Positions 7,304 to 16,172 of a stretch of DNA of 64,000 nucleotides are shown piece after piece. How positions within the stretch are numbered: the first letter of the stretch is position 1; each line of letters starts with the position of its first letter. A program made the translations under genes and the position numbers. The stretch spans positions 1 to 64,000 of the forward strand of contig JAFTRX010000106.1 in the NCBI GenBank assembly GCA_017462015.1. Reading direction: 5' to 3'. This DNA comes from Lentisphaeria bacterium (GTDB lineage: Bacteria; Verrucomicrobiota; Lentisphaeria; Victivallales; Victivallaceae). The notes under the pieces were generated by a model, which saw nothing but the letters and a program-made list of their open reading frames with translations, was not told the origin of the DNA and did no database searches.

Positions 7304-8167
7304 GTGAAAAAAACGGTTTTCATCGTTGCATTTTTGGCACTGGTCACGCTCTCCGGGAAAGAGGTTTTCTTCGTTCCCGGTTGGCGTACCGGCAGTTCTG
7401 CACGCGCCGGTTGCGTCCGCATTATGCGCGATATCTGGCCCGGAGTTCCGATAACGGTGAAATCATGGAACAGTCTCGTTTCCTACGAAGAAGCACGGAA
7501 AAACGCCGCAGAATTCAGCAAAGAGCTTCTCAACGAGCTCCGTTCCATGCCCGTTTCCCGCCGCAAAGAGCTGATTTTAGTCGGACACTCCATCGGCGCA
7601 AGCATCGCATTGGAAGTCATCTCCCAGCTGGCAAAGGAAAATATGCAAATATATGAAGCCGCCCTTCTCGGTGCCGCCGTTCCGGATGACGATCCGCGCA
7701 TGTGGAGTGTATTCAAAGTTGTCCGCACCCGCTGTTACGGCGTGGTCTTTCCCGGCGATGCCGTACTGAAGCTGCTCTATCCCCTGTCAGAACCCGGTAC
7801 GCCGCTGGGTCTATCCGGATGGAAATTCCACCACCCCAGATGGATTGAAGCAAAAGTTGAGCAGAAGTTGAGCTTTTTCAACCATTATGCCTACTTGTAT
7901 TTAGAAGCTTTAGACCGTCTGGTCGACTCCATGCCCTCACCTCAGGAAATCAAAATCGCCAATGCGATCGTACCATACTATTTTGATGAAAACGGCTTAT
8001 ATTGGCAGCCGGTGGAGGAGTTTTCCTGCTGGGTGCTGCAAAAGCACCTCTTTTATCCGGAATTCCGCATCCTTGACCCGGAAAAACGGGTACGGGCAAC
8101 CGGAAGCGAAGTTGACATGCGCCGGATATTCACCGACATCATCCGTCAGTTGTCTCCGGCAAAATAA
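7304..8167 (+). CDS. Exported alpha/beta hydrolase, lipase-like
   Basis: 287 residues from a GTG with a textbook CAGGAGG at 8 nt. A short signal peptide (KKTVFIVAFLALVTLSG) precedes FFVPGWRTGSS, the first strand and oxyanion loop of the fold. The nucleophile elbow is GHSIGAS near residue 95 (ELILVGHSIGASIALEV), and FPGDAVL (about 147) may supply the acidic residue. The C-terminal half is rich in aromatic residues. Substrate is unknown; an esterase or lipase acting in the periplasm is a reasonable reading. The 3' end overlaps apbE, which comes from the other strand, by 22 bp. Confidence 0.75.
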   Translation: MKKTVFIVAFLALVTLSGKEVFFVPGWRTGSSARAGCVRIMRDIWPGVPITVKSWNSLVSYEEARKNAAEFSKELLNELRSMPVSRRKELILVGHSIGASIALEVISQLAKENMQIYEAALLGAAVPDDDPRMWSVFKVVRTRCYGVVFPGDAVLKLLYPLSEPGTPLGLSGWKFHHPRWIEAKVEQKLSFFNHYAYLYLEALDRLVDSMPSPQEIKIANAIVPYYFDENGLYWQPVEEFSCWVLQKHLFYPEFRILDPEKRVRATGSEVDMRRIFTDIIRQLSPAK

Positions 8168-9138
8168 AATCCGGTATCCGGATACAGTGCGCTCAACTTT
8201 TCCGCACACACTTTTCCTCCCAGATATGCACTGGTGGAAAATATATCCGCATCAAGCGCCGAAACTGTCGTCACGGTAATTGCCGGACGCGCCTCCGGTC
8301 TGCCGCTTTCCGGGTCGATAATGTGACCGCACTTCACCCCGTCCAGAATAACAAAGCGCTCATAATCGCCGGATGTTGCAACTGCCCGGTCGCCGGGGAG
8401 TTCCAAAATCTTTTTCAACAGCCTCCCCGGTTGCGCCGGGTCCTTCATTCCGATGCGGTAAAACTTCTTTCCCGGCGGCAACTGCGGCAGCAGCTTCAAA
8501 TTGCCTCCAAGATCGATCACTCCACGGGTTATCCCGCTTTTCACAACGGCCTTTGCCGCCTGATCGGCGGCGTAACCTTTAGCGATGCCGCCCAAATCCA
8601 GCGCCATCCGGGGTACGGTAAACCGGACGGTTTTCCGGTTACGGTCAAATTTCAATTTTTCAAATCCGACTCTCTGCTTTGCCCGTGCGATTTCCTCCGG
8701 CGGCGGCAAATGTTTCTGCTTCCGGTAAAATCCCCAAACTTCCATCAGCGGCTTGACTGTAATATCAAATTTAGCGCACTCCCGGTGTGCTTTTTCCGCC
8801 CGCATCAATAACTGCCACATCTCTGCGGAACAACTGAAATCAGCTTCATACGCCGTTGCATTGAGCCGGGACAGCTCGCTCTCTTTATCATAAAGATTGG
8901 CAATTTTCATCACCGCCGTAAATTCACCTCTTCCGGCTTCGACCGCCCTCTGGAACTCAACTTCACTTGCGGCATATAAACTGAATGTCGCCACCGTACC
9001 CATTGTCAGCATACGGTATTGGTAAAGCTGAAGCTGTCCGACTTGCAGTTCTCCTTTTGCCAAATAAAAAACCGCACCTGCCGGGAACAATCCCAGCAGT
9101 GCGGCGATAATAATACCACTTACGGTACGCAAGCTCAT
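8146..9138 (-). CDS. apbE: FAD:protein FMN transferase
   Basis: 330 residues. An uncleaved signal anchor or signal peptide at 5-27 is followed by the ApbE domain: LTMGTVATFSLYA, the conserved SELSRLNATA, the glycine-rich MALDLGGIAKGYAAD and VIDLGGNLKLL, then ATSGDYERF and the metal-site HIIDPESGRP. It moves FMN from FAD onto a threonine of target flavoproteins such as NqrC or RnfG outside the membrane. No such targets are encoded here. It is separated from ileS upstream by only 2 bp and probably shares its transcript. Confidence 0.93.
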   Translation of the reverse strand: MSLRTVSGIIIAALLGLFPAGAVFYLAKGELQVGQLQLYQYRMLTMGTVATFSLYAASEVEFQRAVEAGRGEFTAVMKIANLYDKESELSRLNATAYEADFSCSAEMWQLLMRAEKAHRECAKFDITVKPLMEVWGFYRKQKHLPPPEEIARAKQRVGFEKLKFDRNRKTVRFTVPRMALDLGGIAKGYAADQAAKAVVKSGITRGVIDLGGNLKLLPQLPPGKKFYRIGMKDPAQPGRLLKKILELPGDRAVATSGDYERFVILDGVKCGHIIDPESGRPEARPAITVTTVSALDADIFSTSAYLGGKVCAEKLSALYPDTGFYFAGDN

Positions 9139-9140
9139 GG

Positions 9141-12100
9141 TCAGTTTGCCGTTTTGCTCACGTTGACCGCAACAGTTTTACCATTGACATCCAGTTCAGT
9201 CTCACCTTCTCCGGCAGCAAACTTGACTGCAAGCACTTCACCGGTGATATAATCGTGGAACTGCTCCAGCATGGCAGCAGTTGCCTCATCTGTCTTGTAG
9301 ACAACTTCGATGCGGTCAGTAACGTCAAACTTCAACTCTTTACGCAAATTCTGGATCTTGCTCACCAGTTCGCGCGCCATACCTTCAGCTTCAAGTTCCG
9401 GAGTAAGAGCGGTTTCCAACGCGATGGTAACACCGTTTTCGCTGGAAGCCACCAGTCCGGGACGCTCTTCACGGTTGATGACCAGATCGTCTGCGGTGAT
9501 CTTTTCGACTCTGCCGTCAGCGAGCTGGAGTTCCAGCGCTTTGCCATTGAGAATATCACCGATTTCGGCACCGGTCAACTGAGCGATCCGGGCGGCGGCG
9601 ACCTTCATCTCTTTGCCAAGTCTGGCTCCGAGCGCTTTGAAGTTGGCTTTGCAGCTGCGCTTGATGAGCTGCTCTTCATCGTCACAGAAGTCGACCTTCT
9701 TGACGTTGAGTTCGTCGGCGATGATCCACGCAGTCTTTTCCACCATCTCGCGGGCCGCGGCATCGGGCAGAGCGATGATGGCGCGGGCAAGCGGCTGACG
9801 CACTTTCAAGTTGTTGGCAGTACGGAGGAAACGTCCCTGCGTAACGGCGCACATGGTAAGTTCCATCTGCTTTTCCAGATACTCATCACGGCAATCATCC
9901 GGCGTGGGATAGTCGCACAAATGCACCGACTCCGGCATCTCTTCAGTGCGGAGTGCGCGGTAGATCGCTTCGGTGGTAAGCGGGATGAACGGCGCCGCAG
10001 TTTTCGCAAAGAGGATCAATACATAATGCAGTGTCGCATACGCTTCCTGCTTGTCGCTGTCGCTGGTACTCTTCCAGAAACGGCGGCGGCTGCGGCGGAT
10101 GTACCAGTTGGTCAAGTCGTCGATGAAACGGGTGAAGCGGGTCGCCGCCTTCTGAAGATTGTATTCATCCATCTCATGACGGATCTCTTCAACCATCTGG
10201 CTGGCGGAGGAAAGTATCCAGCGGTCAAGCACGTTGGAAGGATTGACCGGCGGTTTGACTTCACCCTTGGCAGGAGTGTAACCGTCAACGTTGGCGTAGG
10301 TGGTAAAGAAGCTCAACGCGTTCCACATCGGGATCATGACTTCGCGCAGAACTTCACGGACACCGGCTTCGGAGAAACGCAAATCTTCAGCACGCACCAC
10401 CTGACTGCCCAGCATAAAGAGACGCAGTGCATCGGCACCGCAGCGGTTGACGACTTCCAGCGGGTCGGGATAGTTTTTCAGACGTTTGGACATCTTCTTG
10501 CCGTCTTCAGCAAGGATAAGACCGTTCACCACCACGTTGCGGTAGGGAGACTGGTCAAAAAGGCAGGTTCCCAGCACCAGCAGAGTGTAGAACCAGCCGC
10601 GAGTCTGGTCGAGACCTTCAGCGATAAAGTCTGCGGGGAAGTTCTTTTCAAAACGTTCCTTGTTTTCAAAAGGATAGTGCTGCTGGGCGTAGGGCATGGC
10701 ACCGGATTCAAACCAGCAGTCCAGCACTTCCGGGGTGCGGTGATAAGTCTTGCCGTCCTTGCGGATGACGATCTTGTCAACAAAATGCTTGTGCAAGTCG
10801 GTGACCTTTTCGCCGGAAAGCTCTTCCAGTTCCGCGACACTGCCGACGCAGATACGGTCTTCCGGATCTTCATCGTTGATCCAGACCGGGATACAGGAAC
10901 CCCAGAAACGGTTGCGGCTGATGTTCCAGTCGCGGGCGTTGAGCAGCCAGTTGCCGAAACGTTTGGTTCCGACATAATCGGGCTGCCAGCGGACGATGGA
11001 GTTGTTTTTGGCAAGGCGCTCATGGAGATCCTCGACCTTGACATACCACGCTTCAATGGCGCGGTAAATAAGCGGAGTATCGGTACGGTCGCAGAAGGGA
11101 TAACTGTGGGTGATCGTCGCCTGATGGACCAGTTTGCCCTCCTCTTTGAGCCGTTTGATGATATCTTTGTCGCAATCCTTGCAGAAACGTCCGGCATATT
11201 CCGGAATTTTGTCGGTAAAGTTACAGGATGCATCCAACGGGTCAACGATAACATTGATTCCGGCTTCTTTGCAAACCCGGAAGTCGTCTTCGCCGTATGC
11301 CGGAGCCTGATGGACCAGACCGACACCGTCACCGGTACTGACGTAATCGTCATTGAGAACGCGGAACGCGCCCTCTTTGCTGTATTCGGCAAAGTACGGG
11401 AAGAGCGGTTCGTAAGTCCAGTCTTTCAACGCTGAACCTTTCATTCTGGCGACGATCTCAAAATCCTCTTCTTTCTTGAAGAGAGCAGAAACCCGCGCTT
11501 CAGCCATGACGTAACAAGCTTTTTCACTGTCGCTGAGGTCGCGGACTACGACGTAGTCGATGTCAGCACCGGCGCAGATAGCGAGGTTTTCCGGCAAAGT
11601 CCACGGCGTAGTAGTCCAGATGAGCAAGTAGGTTTTGCCCCAGGCGGGGTCACTGCCGGTAAGGACGGGAGTACGGACGGTAACAGCAGGGTCCTGAACA
11701 TCTTTGTAGTTGCTTCCGGCTTCAAAGTTGGAAAGCGGAGTGGAAAGTTTCCAGCTGTACGGCATGATGCGGTAGGATTTGTAAACCCGGTTCTGCTCCC
11801 AAAGTTTCTTGAAAATCCACCAGATAGTCTCCATGAAGCGCGGCTCCATGGTCTTGTAATCGTTGTCAAAATCCACCCAGCGCCCCATGCGGGTCACGGT
11901 ACGACGCCAGTCATCGACATAACGGAGAACCATGGAACGGCACTGTTCATTGAACTTGTCGATACCGAACTTCTTGATTTCGTATGTTCCGGAAATGCCG
12001 AGGGCATCCTGCGCGAGAGCTTCGATGGGCAAACCGTGAGTATCCCAGCCGAAACGGCGCTCGACATACTTTCCGCGCATGGTCTGATAACGGGGGACGA

Positions 12101-12302
12101 CGTCCTTGATGGTTCCGGCGAGCAGGTGTCCGTAGTGGGGCAGACCGGTAGCAAACGGAGGCCCGTCATAAAAGACGAACTCTTCGCCGTCTTTGCGCTG
12201 TTCCATAGATTTTTCGAAGGTGTTGTTCTCCTTCCAGAACTGCAAGACCTCTTCTTCCACTGCCGGGAAGTCGACCTGATTGGATATATTTTTGAATGCC
12301 AT
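9141..12302 (-). CDS. ileS: Isoleucyl-tRNA synthetase
   Basis: 1053 residues from the ATG at 12302, which has GGAG at 8 nt; a GTG nine bases upstream lacks spacing. Class I signatures are HYGH (in GLPHYGHLLAGT, near 55) and KMSKR (GKKMSKRLKNYP, near 600). The WDTHGLPIEA block identifies isoleucine rather than valine or leucine specificity. Length and the absence of a clear C-terminal zinc cluster point to the long, eukaryote-like type 2 IleS, the class associated with natural mupirocin resistance. The editing domain CP1 is present (LIWTTTPWTLPENLAI). Confidence 0.96.
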   Translation of the reverse strand: MAFKNISNQVDFPAVEEEVLQFWKENNTFEKSMEQRKDGEEFVFYDGPPFATGLPHYGHLLAGTIKDVVPRYQTMRGKYVERRFGWDTHGLPIEALAQDALGISGTYEIKKFGIDKFNEQCRSMVLRYVDDWRRTVTRMGRWVDFDNDYKTMEPRFMETIWWIFKKLWEQNRVYKSYRIMPYSWKLSTPLSNFEAGSNYKDVQDPAVTVRTPVLTGSDPAWGKTYLLIWTTTPWTLPENLAICAGADIDYVVVRDLSDSEKACYVMAEARVSALFKKEEDFEIVARMKGSALKDWTYEPLFPYFAEYSKEGAFRVLNDDYVSTGDGVGLVHQAPAYGEDDFRVCKEAGINVIVDPLDASCNFTDKIPEYAGRFCKDCDKDIIKRLKEEGKLVHQATITHSYPFCDRTDTPLIYRAIEAWYVKVEDLHERLAKNNSIVRWQPDYVGTKRFGNWLLNARDWNISRNRFWGSCIPVWINDEDPEDRICVGSVAELEELSGEKVTDLHKHFVDKIVIRKDGKTYHRTPEVLDCWFESGAMPYAQQHYPFENKERFEKNFPADFIAEGLDQTRGWFYTLLVLGTCLFDQSPYRNVVVNGLILAEDGKKMSKRLKNYPDPLEVVNRCGADALRLFMLGSQVVRAEDLRFSEAGVREVLREVMIPMWNALSFFTTYANVDGYTPAKGEVKPPVNPSNVLDRWILSSASQMVEEIRHEMDEYNLQKAATRFTRFIDDLTNWYIRRSRRRFWKSTSDSDKQEAYATLHYVLILFAKTAAPFIPLTTEAIYRALRTEEMPESVHLCDYPTPDDCRDEYLEKQMELTMCAVTQGRFLRTANNLKVRQPLARAIIALPDAAAREMVEKTAWIIADELNVKKVDFCDDEEQLIKRSCKANFKALGARLGKEMKVAAARIAQLTGAEIGDILNGKALELQLADGRVEKITADDLVINREERPGLVASSENGVTIALETALTPELEAEGMARELVSKIQNLRKELKFDVTDRIEVVYKTDEATAAMLEQFHDYITGEVLAVKFAAGEGETELDVNGKTVAVNVSKTAN

Positions 12303-12342
12303 GGTTTTCACTCCAATGTTTTGTGTTCAATAAATGCATAAT

Positions 12343-12371
12343 AATATAGCACTTGAAGAGCTTTTTTTCAA
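12343..12371 (-). promoter_or_regulatory. Promoter of ileS-apbE
   Basis: Minus strand: TTGAAA (12371-12366), 17 bp, TATATT (12348-12343), in the context GTGCTATATTAT, which is also seen at metX. A 7-bp inverted repeat ACTTGAA/TTCAAGT (12351-12373) overlaps the -35 region and could end feo transcription. Confidence 0.65.
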
Positions 12372-12401
12372 GTGCTTTACCCAAAGTGGACAGAATAAAA
12401 T

Positions 12402-12557
12402 CTACCGCTGTTTGCGGCAGTCGCTTCCGGAAAATTTGCAATCGCATCCGGAGCATCCGGCACATCCGCCGTGCTTTCTCTGCCGGACGATTGCCACAAC
12501 CGCCCCGGCAAGCATCAGCGCAACAACAGTTCCGGCGATAAGGTTTCCCCAGGTCAC
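12402..12557 (-). CDS. FeoB-associated Cys-rich membrane protein
   Basis: A 51-residue gene found by reading the gap after feoB. It starts at a GTG that overlaps the feoB stop (GTGA). One membrane helix (LIAGTVVALMLAGAVVAIV, about 6-24) is followed by RQRKHGGCAGCSGCDC and a short basic tail with five cysteines in all. This matches the small FeoB_associated family (helix, then a CxxC-type cluster) found next to feoB in many anaerobes. A role in the ferrous iron pump is inferred from linkage; the cysteines could bind iron. Confidence 0.9.
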   Translation of the reverse strand: MTWGNLIAGTVVALMLAGAVVAIVRQRKHGGCAGCSGCDCKFSGSDCRKQR

Positions 12558-14689
12558 TTTAAGTTTTCTCCGTGAAGTTCCACCGCATTACGGTCTTTTT
12601 TCCGGGCAAACTTGTTCTTGCGGAACAGCAGATAGAGGACAAAAACCAGCAGTACGATCGCCGGAACCATCCCCTGCCACTCAAAAACACCGGAGATGAA
12701 GAACTTTCCGAACTGGTAAATCAACAGCGATGTGATAAAGGCAAATGCCGTCTGATAACCCAGCGCAAAGAGCGTCCAGCGGGCGGACATCATCTCCCGG
12801 CGCACGGCACCAACTGCAGCAAAACAGGGCGCGCAGAGCAGATTGAAAAGCAGAAAACTGTATGCCGCAAGCCGGGAATAATCTCTGCGCAGCAAATCCC
12901 AGTACTCACTGCCGTCTTCCGCCGCTTCTGCCACTCCGTACAACACCCCGAGAGTTCCGACAACGTTTTCTTTGGCAATCAAGCCGGTAAGAGTCGCCAC
13001 CACCGCCCGCCAGTTGCCCCAGCCCAGCGGAACAAAGAGCGGAGAAAGTATGGAGCCGATGGAGGCAAGCATGGAGTCGTTGGCATCGACCATCTGGAAA
13101 CGCCAGTTGAAGTTCTGCAATCCCCAGATGATAACGGTGGACAACAGAATGATGGTCGCCGCCTTCCGGACAAAGCTCCATCCCCGCTGCAATGTGGTGC
13201 GCAGCACGCTGCTCCACAGCGGCAGATGATAGGAGGGCAGCTCCATAATAAACGGCGAAGGATCACCGGCAAAGAGACGGGTTTTCTTCAAAATCACACC
13301 GGAAATGACGACTGCCGCGATACCGGCAAGATAACAGGATGTCGCCACCCATGCGGCATTGTCAAACAACGCTCCGGCAATCAGCGCGATTACGGGAAGT
13401 TTGGCTCCGCAGGGGATAAAACCGGTGGTAAGTACTGTCATCCGGCGGTCACTCTCATTCTCAATAGTGCGCGAAGCCATGATCCCGGGGACACTGCATC
13501 CGGTGGCAATCAGCATCGGAATAAACGATTTTCCCGAAAGTCCGAAACTCCGGAATATCCGGTCCATGATAAACGCAACTCTGGACATGTAACCGCAATC
13601 CTCCAGAAACGACAGACAGAGAAACAGTACCAGCATCTGCGGTAAAAATCCCAATACCGCACCGACACCGTGGATTATGCCGTCAACGATCAACCCTTGC
13701 AGCCAGAGGGCGGTTTGGGCTTTTTCCAGCAAGCCGGTCACAAAGTCGGGAATGATCTCTCCAAAAAGAACATCGTTCACCCAGTCCGTCCCCATAGAGC
13801 CGATAGTGGTGATGGAAACATAGTAAACCAGAAACATCACCGCCGCAAAAACAGGCAGCGCCAGAAAGCGGTTGGTCACAATAGAGTCAATACGGGCTGA
13901 AGGATCAAGCGACGCCGGAGCTTTGGTGACACTTGAGGAAACGACTTTGCTGATAAAATCGTAACGTTCACGGGCGATGATCTCCTCCGGAGAACAACCG
14001 TTTTTGACCGTGCGTTCGATGATCGCTTCAATTTTTGCCGAAACATCAGCCGGGAGGGTAAGCGTTTCTGCCGCTTTTGCATCACGTTCAAAAAGCTTCA
14101 CCGCATACCAGCGGGAGGCGGGAATTTCCGGAAGCAGAGACTCGATTTCAATGAGCGCATTTTCGATTTCTTCATTGAAGCAGTGGATATGCGGGAACTC
14201 TTTACCGACCAGAGAGACCGCTTTTTCCACAGCGCCCTGACAACCGGTATTGCGGACTGCTGAGGTCGGGATCACGGTACAGCCGAGAAGTCCGCCCAAT
14301 TTTTCAAGGTCGATCTTATCCCCGCGCTTTGCCAGATCGTCAAACATATTGAGAGCAATTACGACCGGAATACCAAGTTCAGTAAGCTGGGTGGTCAGAT
14401 ACAAATTGCGTTCGATATTGGTGGCATCGACGATGTTGACGATGACATCGGGTTGCTCAGAAATAAGATAGTTGCGGGAAACCACCTCCTCCAGAGTATA
14501 TGGAGAAAGTGAGTATATTCCGGGCAAATCCTGAACGATGACGTCAGGGTTGCCTTTAAGTTTTCCCTCTTTGCGTTCAACGGTAACACCGGGCCAATTA
14601 CCGACCCGCTGATCGCTTCCGGTGAGAGCATTGAACATAGTTGTCTTGCCGCTGTTGGGATTACCGGCAAGAGAAAGCTTTATCGGCAT
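12554..14689 (-). CDS. feoB: Ferrous iron transport protein B
   Basis: 711 residues. The N-terminal G domain has G1 GNPNSGKTTMF, G3 DLPGIYSLSPYT and G4 NMFD. The helical GDI-like spacer follows (to about 265), then the membrane part with two Gate domains and FeoB-core segments, including GCSVPGIMASRTIE and IPCGAKLPVIAL. It drives Fe(II) uptake across the inner membrane. FeoA is encoded 27 bp upstream and the Cys-rich partner overlaps its end, so the operon is feoA-feoB-FeoB-associated. Confidence 0.97.
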   Translation of the reverse strand: MPIKLSLAGNPNSGKTTMFNALTGSDQRVGNWPGVTVERKEGKLKGNPDVIVQDLPGIYSLSPYTLEEVVSRNYLISEQPDVIVNIVDATNIERNLYLTTQLTELGIPVVIALNMFDDLAKRGDKIDLEKLGGLLGCTVIPTSAVRNTGCQGAVEKAVSLVGKEFPHIHCFNEEIENALIEIESLLPEIPASRWYAVKLFERDAKAAETLTLPADVSAKIEAIIERTVKNGCSPEEIIARERYDFISKVVSSSVTKAPASLDPSARIDSIVTNRFLALPVFAAVMFLVYYVSITTIGSMGTDWVNDVLFGEIIPDFVTGLLEKAQTALWLQGLIVDGIIHGVGAVLGFLPQMLVLFLCLSFLEDCGYMSRVAFIMDRIFRSFGLSGKSFIPMLIATGCSVPGIMASRTIENESDRRMTVLTTGFIPCGAKLPVIALIAGALFDNAAWVATSCYLAGIAAVVISGVILKKTRLFAGDPSPFIMELPSYHLPLWSSVLRTTLQRGWSFVRKAATIILLSTVIIWGLQNFNWRFQMVDANDSMLASIGSILSPLFVPLGWGNWRAVVATLTGLIAKENVVGTLGVLYGVAEAAEDGSEYWDLLRRDYSRLAAYSFLLFNLLCAPCFAAVGAVRREMMSARWTLFALGYQTAFAFITSLLIYQFGKFFISGVFEWQGMVPAIVLLVFVLYLLFRKNKFARKKDRNAVELHGENLK

Positions 14690-14716
14690 AAGGCAGTGAT
14701 CCTTTTGAGAACGATT

Positions 14717-14938
14717 TTATTCGATGACGATAACGTCGGCTTCCGACTTACGCAGAGAAAGTTCGTAACCTCTTACATTTATCGCCATGGGGTCGCCGAG
14801 GGGGGCGACTTTGCGGACAAAAATCTCAGTACCATTCAGCAAACCGAGATCCATCATGCGGCGCTGCAAAGGACCTGTACCGTTGATACGGCAAACTCTG
14901 ACCTTCTCGCCGACGGCGGCATTTTTGAGTGTTTTCAT
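14717..14938 (-). CDS. feoA: Ferrous iron transport protein A
   Basis: 73 residues from the ATG at 14938 (GAGG at 9 nt); two upstream in-frame ATGs lack ribosome sites. The SH3-like FeoA fold is recognisable by GEKVRVCRINGTGPLQRRMM then DLGLLNGTEI and the C-terminal SLRKSEADVIVIE. It binds FeoB in the cytoplasm and tunes iron transport. First gene of the feo operon. Confidence 0.94.
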   Translation of the reverse strand: MKTLKNAAVGEKVRVCRINGTGPLQRRMMDLGLLNGTEIFVRKVAPLGDPMAINVRGYELSLRKSEADVIVIE

Positions 14939-14976
14939 CGGTTCAAACCTCATATTTATATTTTTGCTCGTTTTAT

Positions 14977-15005
14977 AAATTAGCACAGACTAACTAATTT
15001 TTCAA
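14977..15005 (-). promoter_or_regulatory. feo promoter with candidate metal-repressor operator
   Basis: Minus strand: TTGAAA (15005-15000), 17 bp, TAATTT (14982-14977). The spacer and -10 box lie in an inverted repeat AAATTAG-N10-CTAATTT (14977-15000). The half TTAGTTAG resembles the TTAGGTTAG half of a DtxR/IdeR box; the other half is weaker. Iron-dependent repression is inferred. Confidence 0.45.
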
Positions 15006-15104
15006 GTCATCTCCGATTAATTTTTGCACTTATTCCACGGTGTCCAATAAAAAATGTGATAAAACTTTGCGCAGACACTTGCAAAGTTGATAAACCGGCT
15101 GTAT

Positions 15105-15116
15105 TTTACATGTAAA
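15105..15116. promoter_or_regulatory. Candidate operator for the GntR/LacI regulator
   Basis: A perfect 12-bp palindrome TTTACATGTAAA lies 32 bp before the regulator gene. Two similar GTTGATAA/CTTGATAA motifs flank it. It could serve autoregulation. Confidence 0.35.
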
Positions 15117-15147
15117 GACAACTTGATAACACAGGATTTCACCGCTT

Positions 15148-16158
15148 ATGAAGAAAATATCCAAAGCTGATCCGCTGCGCAATACTCTCCTTATGAAAAT
15201 ACGCAACGGTCTGATTTCCCCCGGAGAAGCGATCCCTTCCGAAAATCAGCTGTGTATGATCTACAGCCTGACCCGCCCCACTGTCCGCAAAGTCCTTGCC
15301 GAACTGTGCGATATGGGACTTCTGGAAAAGAAGCCCGGGATCGGCGCGTTTGTCAAAACTCCCCGGGACAAAAGCTGCAACATGGAACGGGAGATCCATA
15401 TCGGCAGCGATGTCATATTCCGCGGTTCGGAATACTATGCCCAACCTATTGCCGCCGGTATCCAAAACAGTGCTTACGGCAAACACTGTTTCTTTTCTCC
15501 TTTTACCTTGAACGGCTTCTCCGCAGCAGACTATCCGCATCTGGATGCTCTGCTGCTGAACAATCTGCCGTCAGATGCCAAAGTACAGGTAACTGCCTTC
15601 AAAAAGCCGGTCGTCTTTCTCAACCGGACCATCAATATCCCCAACGCCGGTACGATATACATCGACAACTACCGGGAAACCCGGCGGGCTGTGGAGTACC
15701 TTGTCAAATACGGTCACCGCAAAATCGCCGTCATTGGGGCCTCTGATCCTTCCGGATGCATCCGGCTCCAGGCATTCGAAGACACTCTCGCCGCCAACGG
15801 CATCACCCCGGATCCGGAACTGTATCTGATCGACCGGGATTATGACACCCCGGAGCGGATGAACAGCTTTCTGAAGAAAAGCAAATTCACCGCCATGTTT
15901 TTCACCAACGGTTCAGCCTTTTTGAAGACATTTCAGTTTTTCCGCGCCAAACTGGGAGATGACTTCAATCAGCTTCAAGTCCTGATTTTTGACGACATCA
16001 GCAAGATGAATGTATTTGATAAGATCCCTGCGGCTTTCGTCCGCATGCCCCTGCGTGAGATGGGAGAACTGGCGGTCGAATACCTGCGCCGGAAAGTATG
16101 CGATCCGGAATATCCGGTCATAGACAAGTGTTTAAGTTGCAGCCTTTTAATAAAGTAA
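15148..16158 (+). CDS. GntR-type HTH, LacI-type sensor transcription regulator
   Basis: 336 residues. The N-terminal winged helix (about 7-70) is GntR-like: PLRNTLLMKIRNGLISPGE, PSENQLC and TRPTVRKVLAEL. The C-terminal half (about 90-336) is a LacI/periplasmic-binding-like domain with YLVKYGHRKIAVIG, the usual sugar-sensing fold, as in AraR. It would repress or activate the following exported PHP, pseudopilin and beta-helix genes in response to a sugar. The ATG has only a distant AGGAT. It is divergent from feoA. Confidence 0.85.
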   Translation: MKKISKADPLRNTLLMKIRNGLISPGEAIPSENQLCMIYSLTRPTVRKVLAELCDMGLLEKKPGIGAFVKTPRDKSCNMEREIHIGSDVIFRGSEYYAQPIAAGIQNSAYGKHCFFSPFTLNGFSAADYPHLDALLLNNLPSDAKVQVTAFKKPVVFLNRTINIPNAGTIYIDNYRETRRAVEYLVKYGHRKIAVIGASDPSGCIRLQAFEDTLAANGITPDPELYLIDRDYDTPERMNSFLKKSKFTAMFFTNGSAFLKTFQFFRAKLGDDFNQLQVLIFDDISKMNVFDKIPAAFVRMPLREMGELAVEYLRRKVCDPEYPVIDKCLSCSLLIK

Positions 16159-16172
16159 ATGGAGGGAAAAAA

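Noticed and set aside
6601-7422. Open frames on both strands across the 114-bp repeat (273 and 132 residues)
   Set aside because: They exist because the period is divisible by three; the peptides are simple repeats, lack ribosome sites and overlap metW and the hydrolase gene.
9255-11435. 726-residue open frame antisense to ileS
   Set aside because: It is a mirror of strongly biased ileS codons; it has no family resemblance and ileS is certain. Similar shadows lie opposite queA-M50 (1891-3648), the beta-helix gene and the DUF4838-type gene.
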